DNA of 64,000 nt, taken from DATKZH01 sp964475955 (GTDB lineage: Bacteria > Planctomycetota > Planctomycetia > Pirellulales > Thermoguttaceae). Both the position numbers and the translations under genes were made by a program. Under the pieces are notes generated by a model, which did not search any database, was not told where the DNA came from, and was given only the letters and a program-made list of their open reading frames with translations. The stretch covers positions 11,385 to 75,384 of the forward strand of contig CAYYZY010000012.1 of the NCBI GenBank assembly GCA_964475955.1. The letters run 5' to 3'. This document shows, piece by piece, positions 26,770 to 35,277 of the stretch (positions are counted from its first letter, which is position 1; every line of letters begins with the position of its first letter).

Positions 26770-27648
26770 ATGAACCGAACGCACGTGGGTTTAGCGCTTG
26801 CTTGGCTGGGGCTCGTCGGAACTGCGATCGGGGCGCCGCGCGCGTACCGCATCGGCAACTCGCTCACCTGGGACTCCCAGCCCAAGGCGATCGAGGCGCT
26901 GGCGGCCGAGCGGGGCCTCGAGCACCTCGAGGCGTACCACATCAATTGCGGCAAGTCGCTGGAACGGATCTGGACCCACCCCGAGGAGGTCTGCGTGAGG
27001 CCGGTCGAGCCCTTCGGCACGTTCGCCGGCGCCTTGACCGGGCACGCCTGGGACGCCGTCACGTTTCAGCCGCATCCCGGCGCGGGCTCGACGCTGGCCA
27101 CCGATACCGCCCGGATCCTCGACTTCATCGCCATGGCCCGAGAGAACCCTCGCAACCGCAACACCGTCTTCTACATCTACGCACCGTGGCCCGGCCAGAA
27201 CCGGGGGCCCTACCACGAGGTTTGGCAGCGCGACACGCCCAACGCCGACGACACGAAGACCCTCCAAACCCGCGCCTACTTCCGGCACCTGATCGAGCGC
27301 GTGCGCGCGAAGACCGACGCCGACGTCCGCATGATCCCCGCCGGGCACGTCGTTTACGAACTCGACCGGCGCATGCGCGCCGGCCGGATCGAGGGCTACC
27401 GAAGCGCCGCCGACCTGTACCGCGACGTGGTCCACATGAACCACGTGGGACGATTCATCGCCGGCGTGACGACCTTCGCAACCCTCTACGGGCAGGACCC
27501 GACCGGGCTCACTTGTCCCCCGAAACACTACGGCGGCGGCAAGGACTTCACGCCCGAGCTTTACAGCGAGATTCACGACGCCGTGTGGTCCGTCGTCACC
27601 CGGATGCACTCGGTGACGGGCGTGCGCGGCCCCCAGAAGGCGAAGTAG
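26770..27648 (+). CDS. Secreted SGNH-hydrolase-like protein
   Basis: 292 residues from ATG 26770, with AAGGAAAGG upstream. A signal peptide (VGLALAWLGLVGTAIG) is followed by AYRIGNSLTWDS, the GxS block I of the SGNH fold, a middle NTVFYIYAPWPGQN block and, near residue 230, DVVHMNHVGRFIAGV, which carries the Asp and His of block V. The layout fits SGNH/GDSL-type esterases such as those acting on acetylated polysaccharides, although the block I serine context is unusual and residue assignments are by eye. It is probably periplasmic or extracellular. No polysaccharide locus is adjacent. Confidence 0.6.
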   Translation: MNRTHVGLALAWLGLVGTAIGAPRAYRIGNSLTWDSQPKAIEALAAERGLEHLEAYHINCGKSLERIWTHPEEVCVRPVEPFGTFAGALTGHAWDAVTFQPHPGAGSTLATDTARILDFIAMARENPRNRNTVFYIYAPWPGQNRGPYHEVWQRDTPNADDTKTLQTRAYFRHLIERVRAKTDADVRMIPAGHVVYELDRRMRAGRIEGYRSAADLYRDVVHMNHVGRFIAGVTTFATLYGQDPTGLTCPPKHYGGGKDFTPELYSEIHDAVWSVVTRMHSVTGVRGPQKAK

Positions 27649-28151
27649 CCGACGTGGGGCACGATTCCCTCGTGCCAAGCACGGCGAGGTCAAGGTCGTC
27701 GACATCGCGGCCGCTTCGGCCAGGGAAGCCGACTGAGCTGGCTCCGCAGGCTTACAGTCGGCGGCTGGGGTCGCGCGAGGCGGGTTCCAGGGCAACGTGC
27801 CCCGCGGCTTGTCGATCGCTGGTCGCGACTCGCCCCCTGCCATGCGCCGTGACACGCGTTCGCTGGGCCGCGCTTCCGGAAGACTTCCCTCGTCCTCACG
27901 TTCCTCCCCGCCTCGTCGACTACCGGCGCCGCGTCGACCGAAGTCCTTTGCGTCAGCCGTTTTGGGCGACTCGGGAAGCGCCCGGCCGGCCCAAGAAGCC
28001 GGCGTGCGCCTTGACCGGGCCGAGGTCGTACTATAATTGTCACAACGGAACCTGTCCAAAAACTCGTGCGGCCTCCGGGTGGCCCGCGCCGAGCAACGGC
28101 CCGAGAGCCCGGCGGCCGCGCAGCGCCTCTTTCCCAATCGGAGGGAGAATC
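27649..28151. other. Intergenic region upstream of the truncated superoxide dismutase gene
   Basis: About 500 bp. A hairpin GGCACGA/TCGTGCC (27658-27676) lies just after the SGNH gene stop codon, without a T-tract. A promoter-like pair is at 28011-28037. The rest shows no gene. Confidence 0.5.
28011..28037 (+). promoter_or_regulatory. Candidate promoter of the superoxide dismutase stub
   Basis: TTGACC at 28011-28016 and a perfect TATAAT at 28032-28037, with a short 15-bp spacer. It would start transcription about 110 bp before the ATG at 28152. Confidence 0.45.
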
Positions 28152-28262
28152 ATGGCCTACACGCTGCCCAGCCTTTCCTACGAATACGACGCGTTGGAGC
28201 CGCACATCGATGCGCGGACCATGGAAATTCATCACACCAAGCACCACATGGATCGAGCATAG
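28152..28262 (+). pseudogene. 5' stub of an Fe/Mn superoxide dismutase gene
   Basis: 36 codons from ATG 28152, preceded by GGGAGAATC. The translation MAYTLPSLSYEYDALEPHID continues with ARTMEIHHTKHH, an exact match to the N-terminal signature of Fe/Mn superoxide dismutases, including the first metal ligand His27. It then breaks to MDRA and a stop, where about 195 residues normally follow. The remaining three metal ligands and the whole C-terminal domain are absent. The break coincides with an 11-bp tandem duplication and a dispersed repeat (28251-28297), after which an oppositely oriented gene ends. A deletion or rearrangement through a repeat is likely; an assembly misjoin cannot be excluded. 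Confidence 0.85.
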
Positions 28263-28297
28263 ATCGAGCATAGGCCGCGTGGGTCTCGTACCTCGAC
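28251..28297. repeat. Repeat at the superoxide dismutase break point
   Basis: GATCGAGCATA is duplicated in tandem (28251-28261, 28262-28272), followed by a 25-bp sequence (28273-28297) that matches 2499-2523 except for one base. A similar GGATCGGAGCATAGA word occurs near 5915 just before another repeat. Confidence 0.6.
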
Positions 28298-28305
28298 CCT
28301 ACGGG

Positions 28306-29961
28306 TCAGAGATCGGTTTTGCGCCGGCCCCGGGCGGCGAGGAAGAGCGTGTTGCCCGGCCGGCCTTCCGTATGAGAGACCGGCTCGACGGTGACCTGGT
28401 CGCAATCGCGCGCCAGCCACCGGGCGAGTTCCTCGGGCAGGAACCAGCGTTCCCACGGGTCGTGCTCCGAAAGCGGTTGCCGGGCGCGGTGCTTGTCGAT
28501 CACGAGTACACGACCGCCTGGGCGAACCACCCGGCACAGCTCGGCGAGCGCCCGGTCGGGAACGAGGGCGTGTTCGAGCGACTCGATGGCGAAGGCGGCA
28601 TCGAACCGGCCGTCGCAAGACGGGATGCGCAGCAGGCTGCCGACCTGCGGTTCCACGCCTGGGGGCAAATGCTCGAGCATCGCGGATGAGACGTCGACGC
28701 CCGTCAAGTGTGCGTCCGGCAGCCATCCGGCCAGGTGCTTGAGAAAGCGCCCCTTGCCGCAGCCGACGTCGGCAACCCGCGCGCCGGGCGCGAGGCCCTC
28801 GGCCCACGCGCGCACGGCCTTGACGCGCCCGTCGGCCGGGTCGATCGTGTCGGGGAACTCGTGCCAGCGCTCGTCGAACGCGGCGGCCACGCGGAGCAGG
28901 GCGGCGTCGAGGTAGTGCCTGACCGCTTCCGGATCGCCCGGATCGCCCGGGTCGCGAGCCGAAGCGCGCCGGCCTGAATGTTGGGGAAGTCGCCCGTCGC
29001 GGGCCTGGCGTCGTTCGAGATAGCGCACGGCCGGCTCGGCACGGTCCGGCCGGCCCATCCGATACCAGAGCGCGGCCGCGTGGGCGGTGCTGCGGATCGA
29101 GGGGCAATTCGGTTCTCCAAGCCGTCGGCGGATGAGTACGGGGACTGCGCCGCTGCGCCGTTGGCATGCACCGATCCGGCCCAGAAGCTCCGCGGCCGCG
29201 TCGAGACACTCCAGGTCGGCGAGCACTTCCGCTTGGTGGGCAATTACGGCCGCGTACGGGCTGAAGTACCCGGGGCCCGAGCGGCCCGTTTCGCGGCCGC
29301 CGGCCAGGAGGACCTCGGCGCCGCGCTCGGCGGCCCGGCGGCAGGCGGGGTCGTTCCAACGCCGTGCCGCCTGATGAAGCGCGGGCAGCAGCGAAGCGAC
29401 GGCCTGCCAACGGTCGTCGATATTGGGGCATTCGGGGGTGGGCCGCACCTGGCCGTCGTCGTCGAACGCGGCGCGAAGGAATGCGCTCGCCCGGCGGGCG
29501 GGTTGCTCGAGTTCGGGCGAATCGTGGGCCATCGAGAGCAGGGCGTTCATCGCCAGCGCGGTGGTGTACGCACTCGGCTCCGGCGAGTCGTTGCGGATCG
29601 CCGCGCTCGGCCGTCGTTGCCGGTCGGCGCGCGTCGTGGCGACGTCCGAGGGGAACGAGCCGTCGGCGTGCTGGATTGAGACGAGCCACCGGGCCCAACG
29701 AGCGGCCTCCGCCCGGCATCCGTAGGAGGCGACCGTTGCGATCGACGCCGCGGTCAGTCCCGGGAGCCCTCTTGCCGGATTCAAAGGCTCGGCGAGGCAG
29801 CCGTCGACCTCTAGGCCCAACAGCCAATCCAACGCAGCCTCGACCGGCGGGCGGCGGCGCCCATGCACCGCCCGCCGCCATGCGTGGCGGAGCCGGCGCC
29901 GGAGCGCACTCACTAGCCGAACGGCCGGCGCGGGGCGGAATCGGCGGAGGGGATCGTCCAT
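28306..29961 (-). CDS. Alpha-toroid-like domain fused to a class I SAM methyltransferase
   Basis: 551 residues. The N-terminal 330 residues are helical with repeated GSFPSD-, DGQVRP- and DGRLPQ-like turns (LVSIQHADGSFPSD, YLERRQARDGRLPQ), as in the alpha/alpha toroid of squalene cyclase/prenyltransferase-like proteins, but no catalytic DxDD motif was seen. The C-terminal 190 residues are a methyltransferase: VADVGCGKGRFLKHLA (SAM-binding motif I), HLTGVDVSSAMLEHLP, FDAAFAIESLEHALV and LCRVVRPGGRVLVIDKH. Together they suggest modification of a glycan or lipid, since free-standing toroid plus methyltransferase pairs occur in saccharide gene sets; the substrate is unknown. It ends 43 bp past the superoxide dismutase stub, in opposite orientation, and starts 73 bp from the end of the second kinase gene on the same strand. 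Confidence 0.7.
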   Translation of the reverse strand: MDDPLRRFRPAPAVRLVSALRRRLRHAWRRAVHGRRRPPVEAALDWLLGLEVDGCLAEPLNPARGLPGLTAASIATVASYGCRAEAARWARWLVSIQHADGSFPSDVATTRADRQRRPSAAIRNDSPEPSAYTTALAMNALLSMAHDSPELEQPARRASAFLRAAFDDDGQVRPTPECPNIDDRWQAVASLLPALHQAARRWNDPACRRAAERGAEVLLAGGRETGRSGPGYFSPYAAVIAHQAEVLADLECLDAAAELLGRIGACQRRSGAVPVLIRRRLGEPNCPSIRSTAHAAALWYRMGRPDRAEPAVRYLERRQARDGRLPQHSGRRASARDPGDPGDPEAVRHYLDAALLRVAAAFDERWHEFPDTIDPADGRVKAVRAWAEGLAPGARVADVGCGKGRFLKHLAGWLPDAHLTGVDVSSAMLEHLPPGVEPQVGSLLRIPSCDGRFDAAFAIESLEHALVPDRALAELCRVVRPGGRVLVIDKHRARQPLSEHDPWERWFLPEELARWLARDCDQVTVEPVSHTEGRPGNTLFLAARGRRKTDL

Positions 29962-30034
29962 GGCCCTTCGGACTTGCCTGGGACGTTGAAAACCTGCCCG
30001 ACAGCCGCGTGTCTTGCGCGATTCGCTCGAGCCC

Positions 30035-31624
30035 CTACATCCGGGTCAGCAGGAAGAGCACCAGAAGGATCAAGGCCAACACCGTGCCCGCGCCGACCAC
30101 GATCCACACCCAAAGAGGGGTCTCGTCGCGCCTGGCATGGTACTCGGGGACGGTCCCGGCGGCGGCCTGGTGCCTGGCTCGAAGCCGGGCGACCACGGGC
30201 GATTCCACGCTGATCGACCGGAGGACCGTTTCCCGGTCCTGCTCCTCCAAACGGGTGGCGACGGTCGGCTGGACCCGAATTTCGCGATGGGGCTCGCTGC
30301 CCCCCCGATTCGGTGTCTTGGCTGATTGCGAGGGCTTCCTGAATCGGGCCGAGGAGCTCGCCCCGTTGCTGTCGGCGGGGCGCGGCGCGATAGGGCGGAC
30401 ATCCGAATCGCCGCGGATAGGCCCGGACTTGCTCGAACCGGCGCCGCTCCCGCTGCCGGACGGCGCGTCCGCGCGCCCGGGAGCCCCGACGGCCGAGGCC
30501 GACTCGCCCTGGGCAGCGGCCACCGCGGCGGCCAGCTTGCGCGACGATGATCCCCCCACGCGGCCACCCGAAGCGAAGTCGTAGCCGTGCGCCGCCAACC
30601 AGTTGCCCGTCAACTCGGCCACCTCGGCCGCCGATTGGGGACGGTCCGCCGGCTTCTTGGCCATCATCCCCATGCAGATCTCGACCAGGTCCTCCGGGGC
30701 ATCGGGGCGCTGGTCGAGGATGCTGGCCGGAGTCTCCTTCTGGTGCGCCATCAAGCGTTGCGGGAGCGTGCCGTCGGGGAACGGCGCGTGCCCGGCAAGC
30801 AGGTAGTAGAACGAACAGCCCAAGCTGTAGATGTCGGCCCGGGCGTCGACGCCGTGGCTGTCGACCGCCTGCTCCGGCGACAGGTAGTCGGCCGTGCCCA
30901 GCACGTTCTCGTCGTGGGCCACGGTCAGCGCGGCGTACTCCTCGCCGGTGAAGCGGGCGAGCCCCAAGTCGAGCAGCCGGACCACTTTCTTGCGATCGAC
31001 CACGAGATTGGCCGGCTTGACGTCGCGGTGGATCAGCCCCGCTTCGTGGGCATGGGCGAGACCCTCGGCGGCCTGGCGCACGTAGTCGGCGGCCGAGGCG
31101 TAGTCGAGCGGACCGTGCTGCTTGACGATCGTCAACAGATCCCGGCCCTCGATGTACTCCATCACCAGGAAATGGTTGTCGCCTTCGTTGTCGACGTCGT
31201 ACGCCCGGACGATGTTCGGATGGTCGAGCGCGGCCGCCGCCTGGGCCTCACGGTGGAATCGAGCCAGGTAGCTGGAATCGGCCACCCGCGTCTTGGGAAG
31301 CACCTTGATCGCCACCCGCCGCTGCATCAGCACGTGCTCTGCCAGGTAGACGCTGCTCATCCCGCCCGTGCCGAGGTGGTCGAGGAGCTTGTACTTCTTG
31401 AGAAAGAACCCCTTGTGACGGCCCTCGACCAGGTTGTTGCACTGCCAGGGCGTCAGCAGGCCGACCTCGACCAGGTGCTGGCCGACGAAGGCCACGTCGG
31501 TGATCGGCCTCCCCTCGACCGGCGCCTTCAGCGCCCGCAGCACGCGATGGAGCTGGTCCCGCTCGACCAGCCCGCTTCGCAGCACCAAGGCGGCGAATTC
31601 GTCGACTCGTTGGGGTTTGGCCAT
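30035..31624 (-). CDS. C-tail-anchored Ser/Thr protein kinase
   Basis: 529 residues from ATG 31624 (MAKPQRVDEFAALV). Residues 1-75 repeat the helical cap of the first kinase (LVEVGLLTPWQCNNLVEG). The kinase domain shows GTGGMSSV (85-92), Lys107 in VAIKVLP, HRDVKPAN (199-206), DLG (219-221) and ADYLSPEQAVD. A Ser/Ala/Gly-rich linker of about 150 residues leads to a single membrane helix at the extreme C-terminus (WVWIVVGAGTVLALILLVLF), leaving almost nothing outside. It therefore probably receives its signal from a partner protein or through the cap, unlike the kinase at 20435, which has a large extracytoplasmic part. It is 73 bp upstream of the toroid-methyltransferase gene and could be co-transcribed. 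Confidence 0.88.
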   Translation of the reverse strand: MAKPQRVDEFAALVLRSGLVERDQLHRVLRALKAPVEGRPITDVAFVGQHLVEVGLLTPWQCNNLVEGRHKGFFLKKYKLLDHLGTGGMSSVYLAEHVLMQRRVAIKVLPKTRVADSSYLARFHREAQAAAALDHPNIVRAYDVDNEGDNHFLVMEYIEGRDLLTIVKQHGPLDYASAADYVRQAAEGLAHAHEAGLIHRDVKPANLVVDRKKVVRLLDLGLARFTGEEYAALTVAHDENVLGTADYLSPEQAVDSHGVDARADIYSLGCSFYYLLAGHAPFPDGTLPQRLMAHQKETPASILDQRPDAPEDLVEICMGMMAKKPADRPQSAAEVAELTGNWLAAHGYDFASGGRVGGSSSRKLAAAVAAAQGESASAVGAPGRADAPSGSGSGAGSSKSGPIRGDSDVRPIAPRPADSNGASSSARFRKPSQSAKTPNRGGSEPHREIRVQPTVATRLEEQDRETVLRSISVESPVVARLRARHQAAAGTVPEYHARRDETPLWVWIVVGAGTVLALILLVLFLLTRM

Positions 31625-31827
31625 GGTTGGCGGGCGCCCGGGATCGGGTAGCGCGATGCCCCTTGGGTCGCGGAGAATACCGCGTGAAAACAAGCCCTCC
31701 GCCGTTCAGCCTATCATGGCCCCTGGCTCCGTTCCAGTCAATGCGCCCGGCGCCCCCCCGCCGTGGGGTGCGGTTTCGGCCTGCCGCCCGAGAGATGCCC
31801 ACATCAGGCGAGGTGATCGCCTGGGCA

Positions 31828-33480
31828 TCACGGGGCCGGCCGCGTGGCCTCGCGCGCCCGGCGGTAGTCCTCGTAGGGGTAGACCATGACGAGGCAGACA
31901 TCGAGCCGCCACGGCCCCCAGCCGCCGCAACGGATCCGCTTGCAGTAGGCCGGCTCGACGTGCTCGACGAGCCGCCGGTCGGCCGCTTGCCAGGCGCTGG
32001 GACGGTGCTGCACGACGTACCAGCGATACGCCCCGGGCGCGTCGTCGCGGTACTCGACGGCGAGCGTCCCCCAGCGGCGCATGAGCTCCAGATTCTCCAC
32101 CGACGGGGCCGCGAAACGGACCTTCTCGTTCGCCCCCGTGTGGCGGTCGAGCCAGTCGAGCACCGATCGGTCGAGCGCATCCCAGTAGTAAGTCGGCTCC
32201 ATGCCCCACGCCGTAGCGCCCCGCAGGCCGCCGATCACGAGGTTGTAGTGCGAAAGCCACTGCGGCGCGTACCAGATCGTGCTGGTTGCGCTGCCTGCGT
32301 AGAGCAGGACCACCGTGACGCCGACAACGCGGCGGCGCGCCGGCCGGGGCTCCTCGCGCGTCTGCACACCGCCCGAAGCCCACGCCAGCGCCGAGGCCGC
32401 CCCCACGCCGGCCAGCGCGGCCAGGAAGGCGAAGCTCGGCAGGAAAAGACGCACGCCGTCGTGGGGCGGCACGTGGGGCAGGGCGCGGACCACGAGCAAC
32501 ACCGCCGCATTGGCCACCAGAAGCGTGCCCGCGCGGTCCTCGCGCCAGCGGCGCAGCACGGCCACCAGCCCCGCGCCGATCAACCCCAGGAGCCCGACCG
32601 GCACCGTGATCGCGACCCACACGAGCGTGTTGTACCAGGGCAAGGGGTAGTCGAGGTTGTACAAGCGCCCGAAGAACTGCGTCGCGATGTTGAATTCGCC
32701 CCGCCCGACGTTCATCCGCACAAACGCGGCCAAGCCGCCGATCGGATCGTGCCAGAGCGGCGGATTGAGCAGGAAGAACGTGGCCAACGCGATCGGCAGG
32801 GCCACGGCCAACGCCTTGCCCGCCGCCCGGTCGCGATACACGAGCGCCCAGGCGAAAAACGGCATGGGGGCCATCCACCCTGTCGCCTTCGTGCTGAGCG
32901 TGCAGCCCAGGGCGACCCCGAAGAGGACCGCGCCGCGCCAGCCCGCCCGCGCCGGGGCAAACGCGGCCCAGGCCAGCACCCAGCAGGCCGTTAGCGGGCC
33001 GTCGAACGACGCGAAGTGGGCGTGGGCGAACATCCGGGGCAAAAGCATCAGGGCCGCCACCGCGCCCAGGGCCGCGGCGAGGGAGTACTCCCGGGCCATC
33101 CGGTAGAACATGGCCCCGGCGGCCACGGCGAAAAGCAGCATCGGGCCGAACCGATAGCTGTCCAGCGGCCCAAGCCACGCCGCCGAGGCCGCGTGCCCCG
33201 CGGCGATCACGATCCCATAGAGCGCCGGGTGGCCCTCGACGTGCGTCGTGTAGCGCCAGCCCCGGGCGATACCCTGCCGGCTCAACGGGTCGACCGCCGC
33301 ATCCGCCCGATCCGCCGTCACGAGCGACCGGCTCCACCGCTCGATTCCCCGGGCGCGCCAAATAGCGTTCCCCTCATCCCACGCCATCGGCAGCCCGGGC
33401 GAAGTGGCGGCCAGCAGCAGTAACGCCCCGACCGCGGCAACGACGGCGAAGATGTGGGTGAAAATGGGGTCGGGTCTCAT
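31828..33480 (-). CDS. GT39/PMT-like membrane glycosyltransferase
   Basis: 550 residues with about ten to twelve membrane segments. The first loop contains MAWDEGNAIWRARGIERWS, the acidic motif of ArnT/PMT-type enzymes, followed by HVEGHPALYGIVIAAG (the HP block) and AHAHFASFDGPLTACW. Such enzymes use polyprenyl-phosphate sugars as donors in the inner membrane. The likely start is ATG 33480, but this ATG and the next six codons (MRPDPIF) lie inside a copy of the palindromic repeat at 33461-33543; no other start exists before the first membrane helix. It follows DUF4129, from which it is separated only by that repeat. Confidence 0.7.
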   Translation of the reverse strand: MRPDPIFTHIFAVVAAVGALLLLAATSPGLPMAWDEGNAIWRARGIERWSRSLVTADRADAAVDPLSRQGIARGWRYTTHVEGHPALYGIVIAAGHAASAAWLGPLDSYRFGPMLLFAVAAGAMFYRMAREYSLAAALGAVAALMLLPRMFAHAHFASFDGPLTACWVLAWAAFAPARAGWRGAVLFGVALGCTLSTKATGWMAPMPFFAWALVYRDRAAGKALAVALPIALATFFLLNPPLWHDPIGGLAAFVRMNVGRGEFNIATQFFGRLYNLDYPLPWYNTLVWVAITVPVGLLGLIGAGLVAVLRRWREDRAGTLLVANAAVLLVVRALPHVPPHDGVRLFLPSFAFLAALAGVGAASALAWASGGVQTREEPRPARRRVVGVTVVLLYAGSATSTIWYAPQWLSHYNLVIGGLRGATAWGMEPTYYWDALDRSVLDWLDRHTGANEKVRFAAPSVENLELMRRWGTLAVEYRDDAPGAYRWYVVQHRPSAWQAADRRLVEHVEPAYCKRIRCGGWGPWRLDVCLVMVYPYEDYRRAREATRPAP

Positions 33481-33543
33481 TTTGTTGCCGCGCGGGGGGA
33501 GTGTCGGGTCGTCTTCGGACAAAATGAGACCCGACCCCATTTT
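33461..33543. repeat. Palindromic repeat between DUF4129 and GT39 genes (copy A)
   Basis: AAAATGGGGTCGGGTCTCAT (33461-33480, with three further T residues) is inverted at 33521-33543. The 23-bp arms are perfect, around a spacer of about 37 bp that itself contains GTCGGGTC. It contains the GT39 start codon and ends 4 bp before the DUF4129 stop codon. The same arms recur at 34358-34410. Confidence 0.75.
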
Positions 33544-33547
33544 CCTT

Positions 33548-34336
33548 TCAACTCGCTTTTCCCGCGACGAGGGAGTCGAACTCGGCGCGACGGGCCCAGA
33601 TGGACTCGAAACGGGACCGGTCGAGCGGGCGGTTGCCGAAGAAGACGTCTTCGAAGGCGACCATGGTTTGTTCGAGGAGTCGCCGCAGCGGGAGCCGGCG
33701 GCCCAGTTCGCGGAGGTACTGGCGGTTGGTCTTTCCCTTGGCCAGGCGAATGCACTGGCCCCGGTCGAGTTGGACGAGTTGGTGGCTGAACAGGTAGATG
33801 ATCGCCGCGGCGTAGTCGCCCCGGCGGTAGGACTGCTCGGCCGCCTCGAACAGGTTGGCCGGCTTTCGCCCCAACGCGGCGGGCAGGGCCTCGACGCGCC
33901 GCTTCTCCTCGGCGACGTCCGTCTCCCCGGGCGCGCCCGTGTGCGACGACTCCGATTGCCCCCGCTTCCGCCACGCCCGAATCGCCAGGTAGATCAACAC
34001 GCCCGCCAGCGAGGCGACCACGACCAGCGCGACCCACTGCGTCCACGACATCGTCCCCGGCCGGCCGCCGCCGAAGGTGAACAGGTCGCCGAACCAGCCC
34101 ATCACGTCTTCGAGCCACTCGAAGACCCACTCCCACCGCAGGTACCACGGCTCGGAGACGGGCACCGCGCGCAGGCCGTCGGTCTCGGAGTCGTACCACG
34201 GGTATTGCCACACCCAGCGGTCCAGGGCCCGGCGCGCGGCCTCGACCGAGGGGTCGAGTTCGGCCGAAGGCTGCGTGTCGGCCGCGCCCGCGACGAGCGT
34301 GGCCAGCGACAGCAGGCAACAGGCGGCAAAGGTCAT
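33548..34336 (-). CDS. DUF4129-domain membrane protein
   Basis: 262 residues from ATG 34336. A signal-like N-terminus (FAACCLLSLATLVAGAA), an extracytoplasmic aromatic region (WVWQYPWYDSETDGL), one transmembrane helix (WVALVVVASLAGVLIYLAI) and a cytoplasmic C-terminal domain with RRGDYAAAIIYLFSHQLVQL, KGKTNRQYLREL and FEDVFFGNRPL, which matches the DUF4129 pattern. In other bacteria the domain occurs next to MoxR ATPases, DUF58 and transglutaminase-like proteins in envelope-stress clusters; here it lies with SpoIIM and RDD genes. The gene is bracketed on both sides by copies of the same palindromic repeat. The reading frame stays open upstream through the repeat, but the ATG with its signal segment is the natural start. 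Confidence 0.75.
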   Translation of the reverse strand: MTFAACCLLSLATLVAGAADTQPSAELDPSVEAARRALDRWVWQYPWYDSETDGLRAVPVSEPWYLRWEWVFEWLEDVMGWFGDLFTFGGGRPGTMSWTQWVALVVVASLAGVLIYLAIRAWRKRGQSESSHTGAPGETDVAEEKRRVEALPAALGRKPANLFEAAEQSYRRGDYAAAIIYLFSHQLVQLDRGQCIRLAKGKTNRQYLRELGRRLPLRRLLEQTMVAFEDVFFGNRPLDRSRFESIWARRAEFDSLVAGKAS

Positions 34337-34357
34337 GTCATGGCCTTGTGGGCGGCG

Positions 34358-34410
34358 AAAATGGGGTCGGGTCTCATTGTGTTGCCCAAAATGAGACCCG
34401 ACCCCATTTT
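34358..34410. repeat. Palindromic repeat upstream of DUF4129 (copy B), hairpin-forming
   Basis: Arms 34358-34380 and 34388-34410 are inverted repeats with a 7-nt loop; the sequence is that of copy A with one variable base pair (TCTCATTGT on one arm). The stem ends in TTTT one base before the stop codon of the upstream membrane protein. It could act as an intercistronic terminator or RNA-stability hairpin within the cluster. Confidence 0.75.
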
Positions 34411-35277
34411 CTACTTCGATAGGTTGGAACGCACGGGCTCCAACGCGCCGGGCGAACGGGTCAGCCGGGCGCGCTCGGCCCGCATGCGCAGCTCGACCTC
34501 CCAGCCTTCGCGGCGAATCCGCAGGTCGAGGTAGCTGAGGAATCGGACGACGGCGAAATAGCAGACCACGATCCAAAGCGCCATCTGGAAGTAGAGCGTG
34601 AACATCGGCCTCAGGAAGCTCCACTCCCATTGTCCGCCGAAGAGCGTCCAAAGGAAACCGACCAGTCCCCATTGGCCGAGCAGCATCCCCCGCACGATGA
34701 AGACCGAGAACCAGATGGAGAGGAACAGCACCCCGCCCACGGTGAGCGCGGGGATGCTCCGGCTGAGGATATCGACGTTTTCCACCTTGTGCAGCACGCG
34801 GCTCCGCTCCAAGGTCGACATCCTCCCGCCCACCCCGCGCCGCATCGGGTTGCGATCCAACAGGATCACCTCGTTGAGGTAGGCCCAGCCGAAGTACACG
34901 ATCCGCAGAAGCCCCTGGTAGAGCAGCAGTTGCGGAAGCGACTCGCGAAACTGGGCGACGATCTCCCCGGCCCGGGGCCGGTCGGCGAACGTCGCCTTTC
35001 CCAGGTACAAGGTGATCGGGGCGGTCGCCAGCGGCGCTTCCAGGAAGATCAACACGACCGCGAAAAACATGTAGAAGAGGGGAGAAGTCATCTCGAAATT
35101 CAGCTCGGTGTAGCCGGCCAGCAGCCAATGGTTCAAAAGTACCATCGGCGCCGCGCCCGCGGCCGCGGCCAGCACGAGCGGCCACGCGTGGGCGCGGACC
35201 ACGCGCAGGGCCAGATCGAGCACGTCGAGGTAGTCGCGCTCGCGCACGGCGATGCGGGTCTTGTCGAGCTCGGGCAT
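34411..35277 (-). CDS. Membrane protein of the SpoIIM/DUF4129 cluster, unknown function
   Basis: 288 residues from ATG 35277, which overlaps the SpoIIM stop codon by one base (TGATG), so the two are translationally coupled. About six hydrophobic segments are seen, e.g. WPLVLAAAAGAAPMVLLNHW, FYMFFAVVLIFLEAPLA and LTVGGVLFLSIWFSVFIV. A charged loop (RVLHKVENVDIL) lies between segments. The C-terminus is basic and soluble (DLRIRREGWEVELRMRAERA), a common end for proteins of this cluster. No catalytic motif is visible. The position between SpoIIM and DUF4129 suggests a structural or transport role with them. Confidence 0.65.
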   Translation of the reverse strand: MPELDKTRIAVRERDYLDVLDLALRVVRAHAWPLVLAAAAGAAPMVLLNHWLLAGYTELNFEMTSPLFYMFFAVVLIFLEAPLATAPITLYLGKATFADRPRAGEIVAQFRESLPQLLLYQGLLRIVYFGWAYLNEVILLDRNPMRRGVGGRMSTLERSRVLHKVENVDILSRSIPALTVGGVLFLSIWFSVFIVRGMLLGQWGLVGFLWTLFGGQWEWSFLRPMFTLYFQMALWIVVCYFAVVRFLSYLDLRIRREGWEVELRMRAERARLTRSPGALEPVRSNLSK

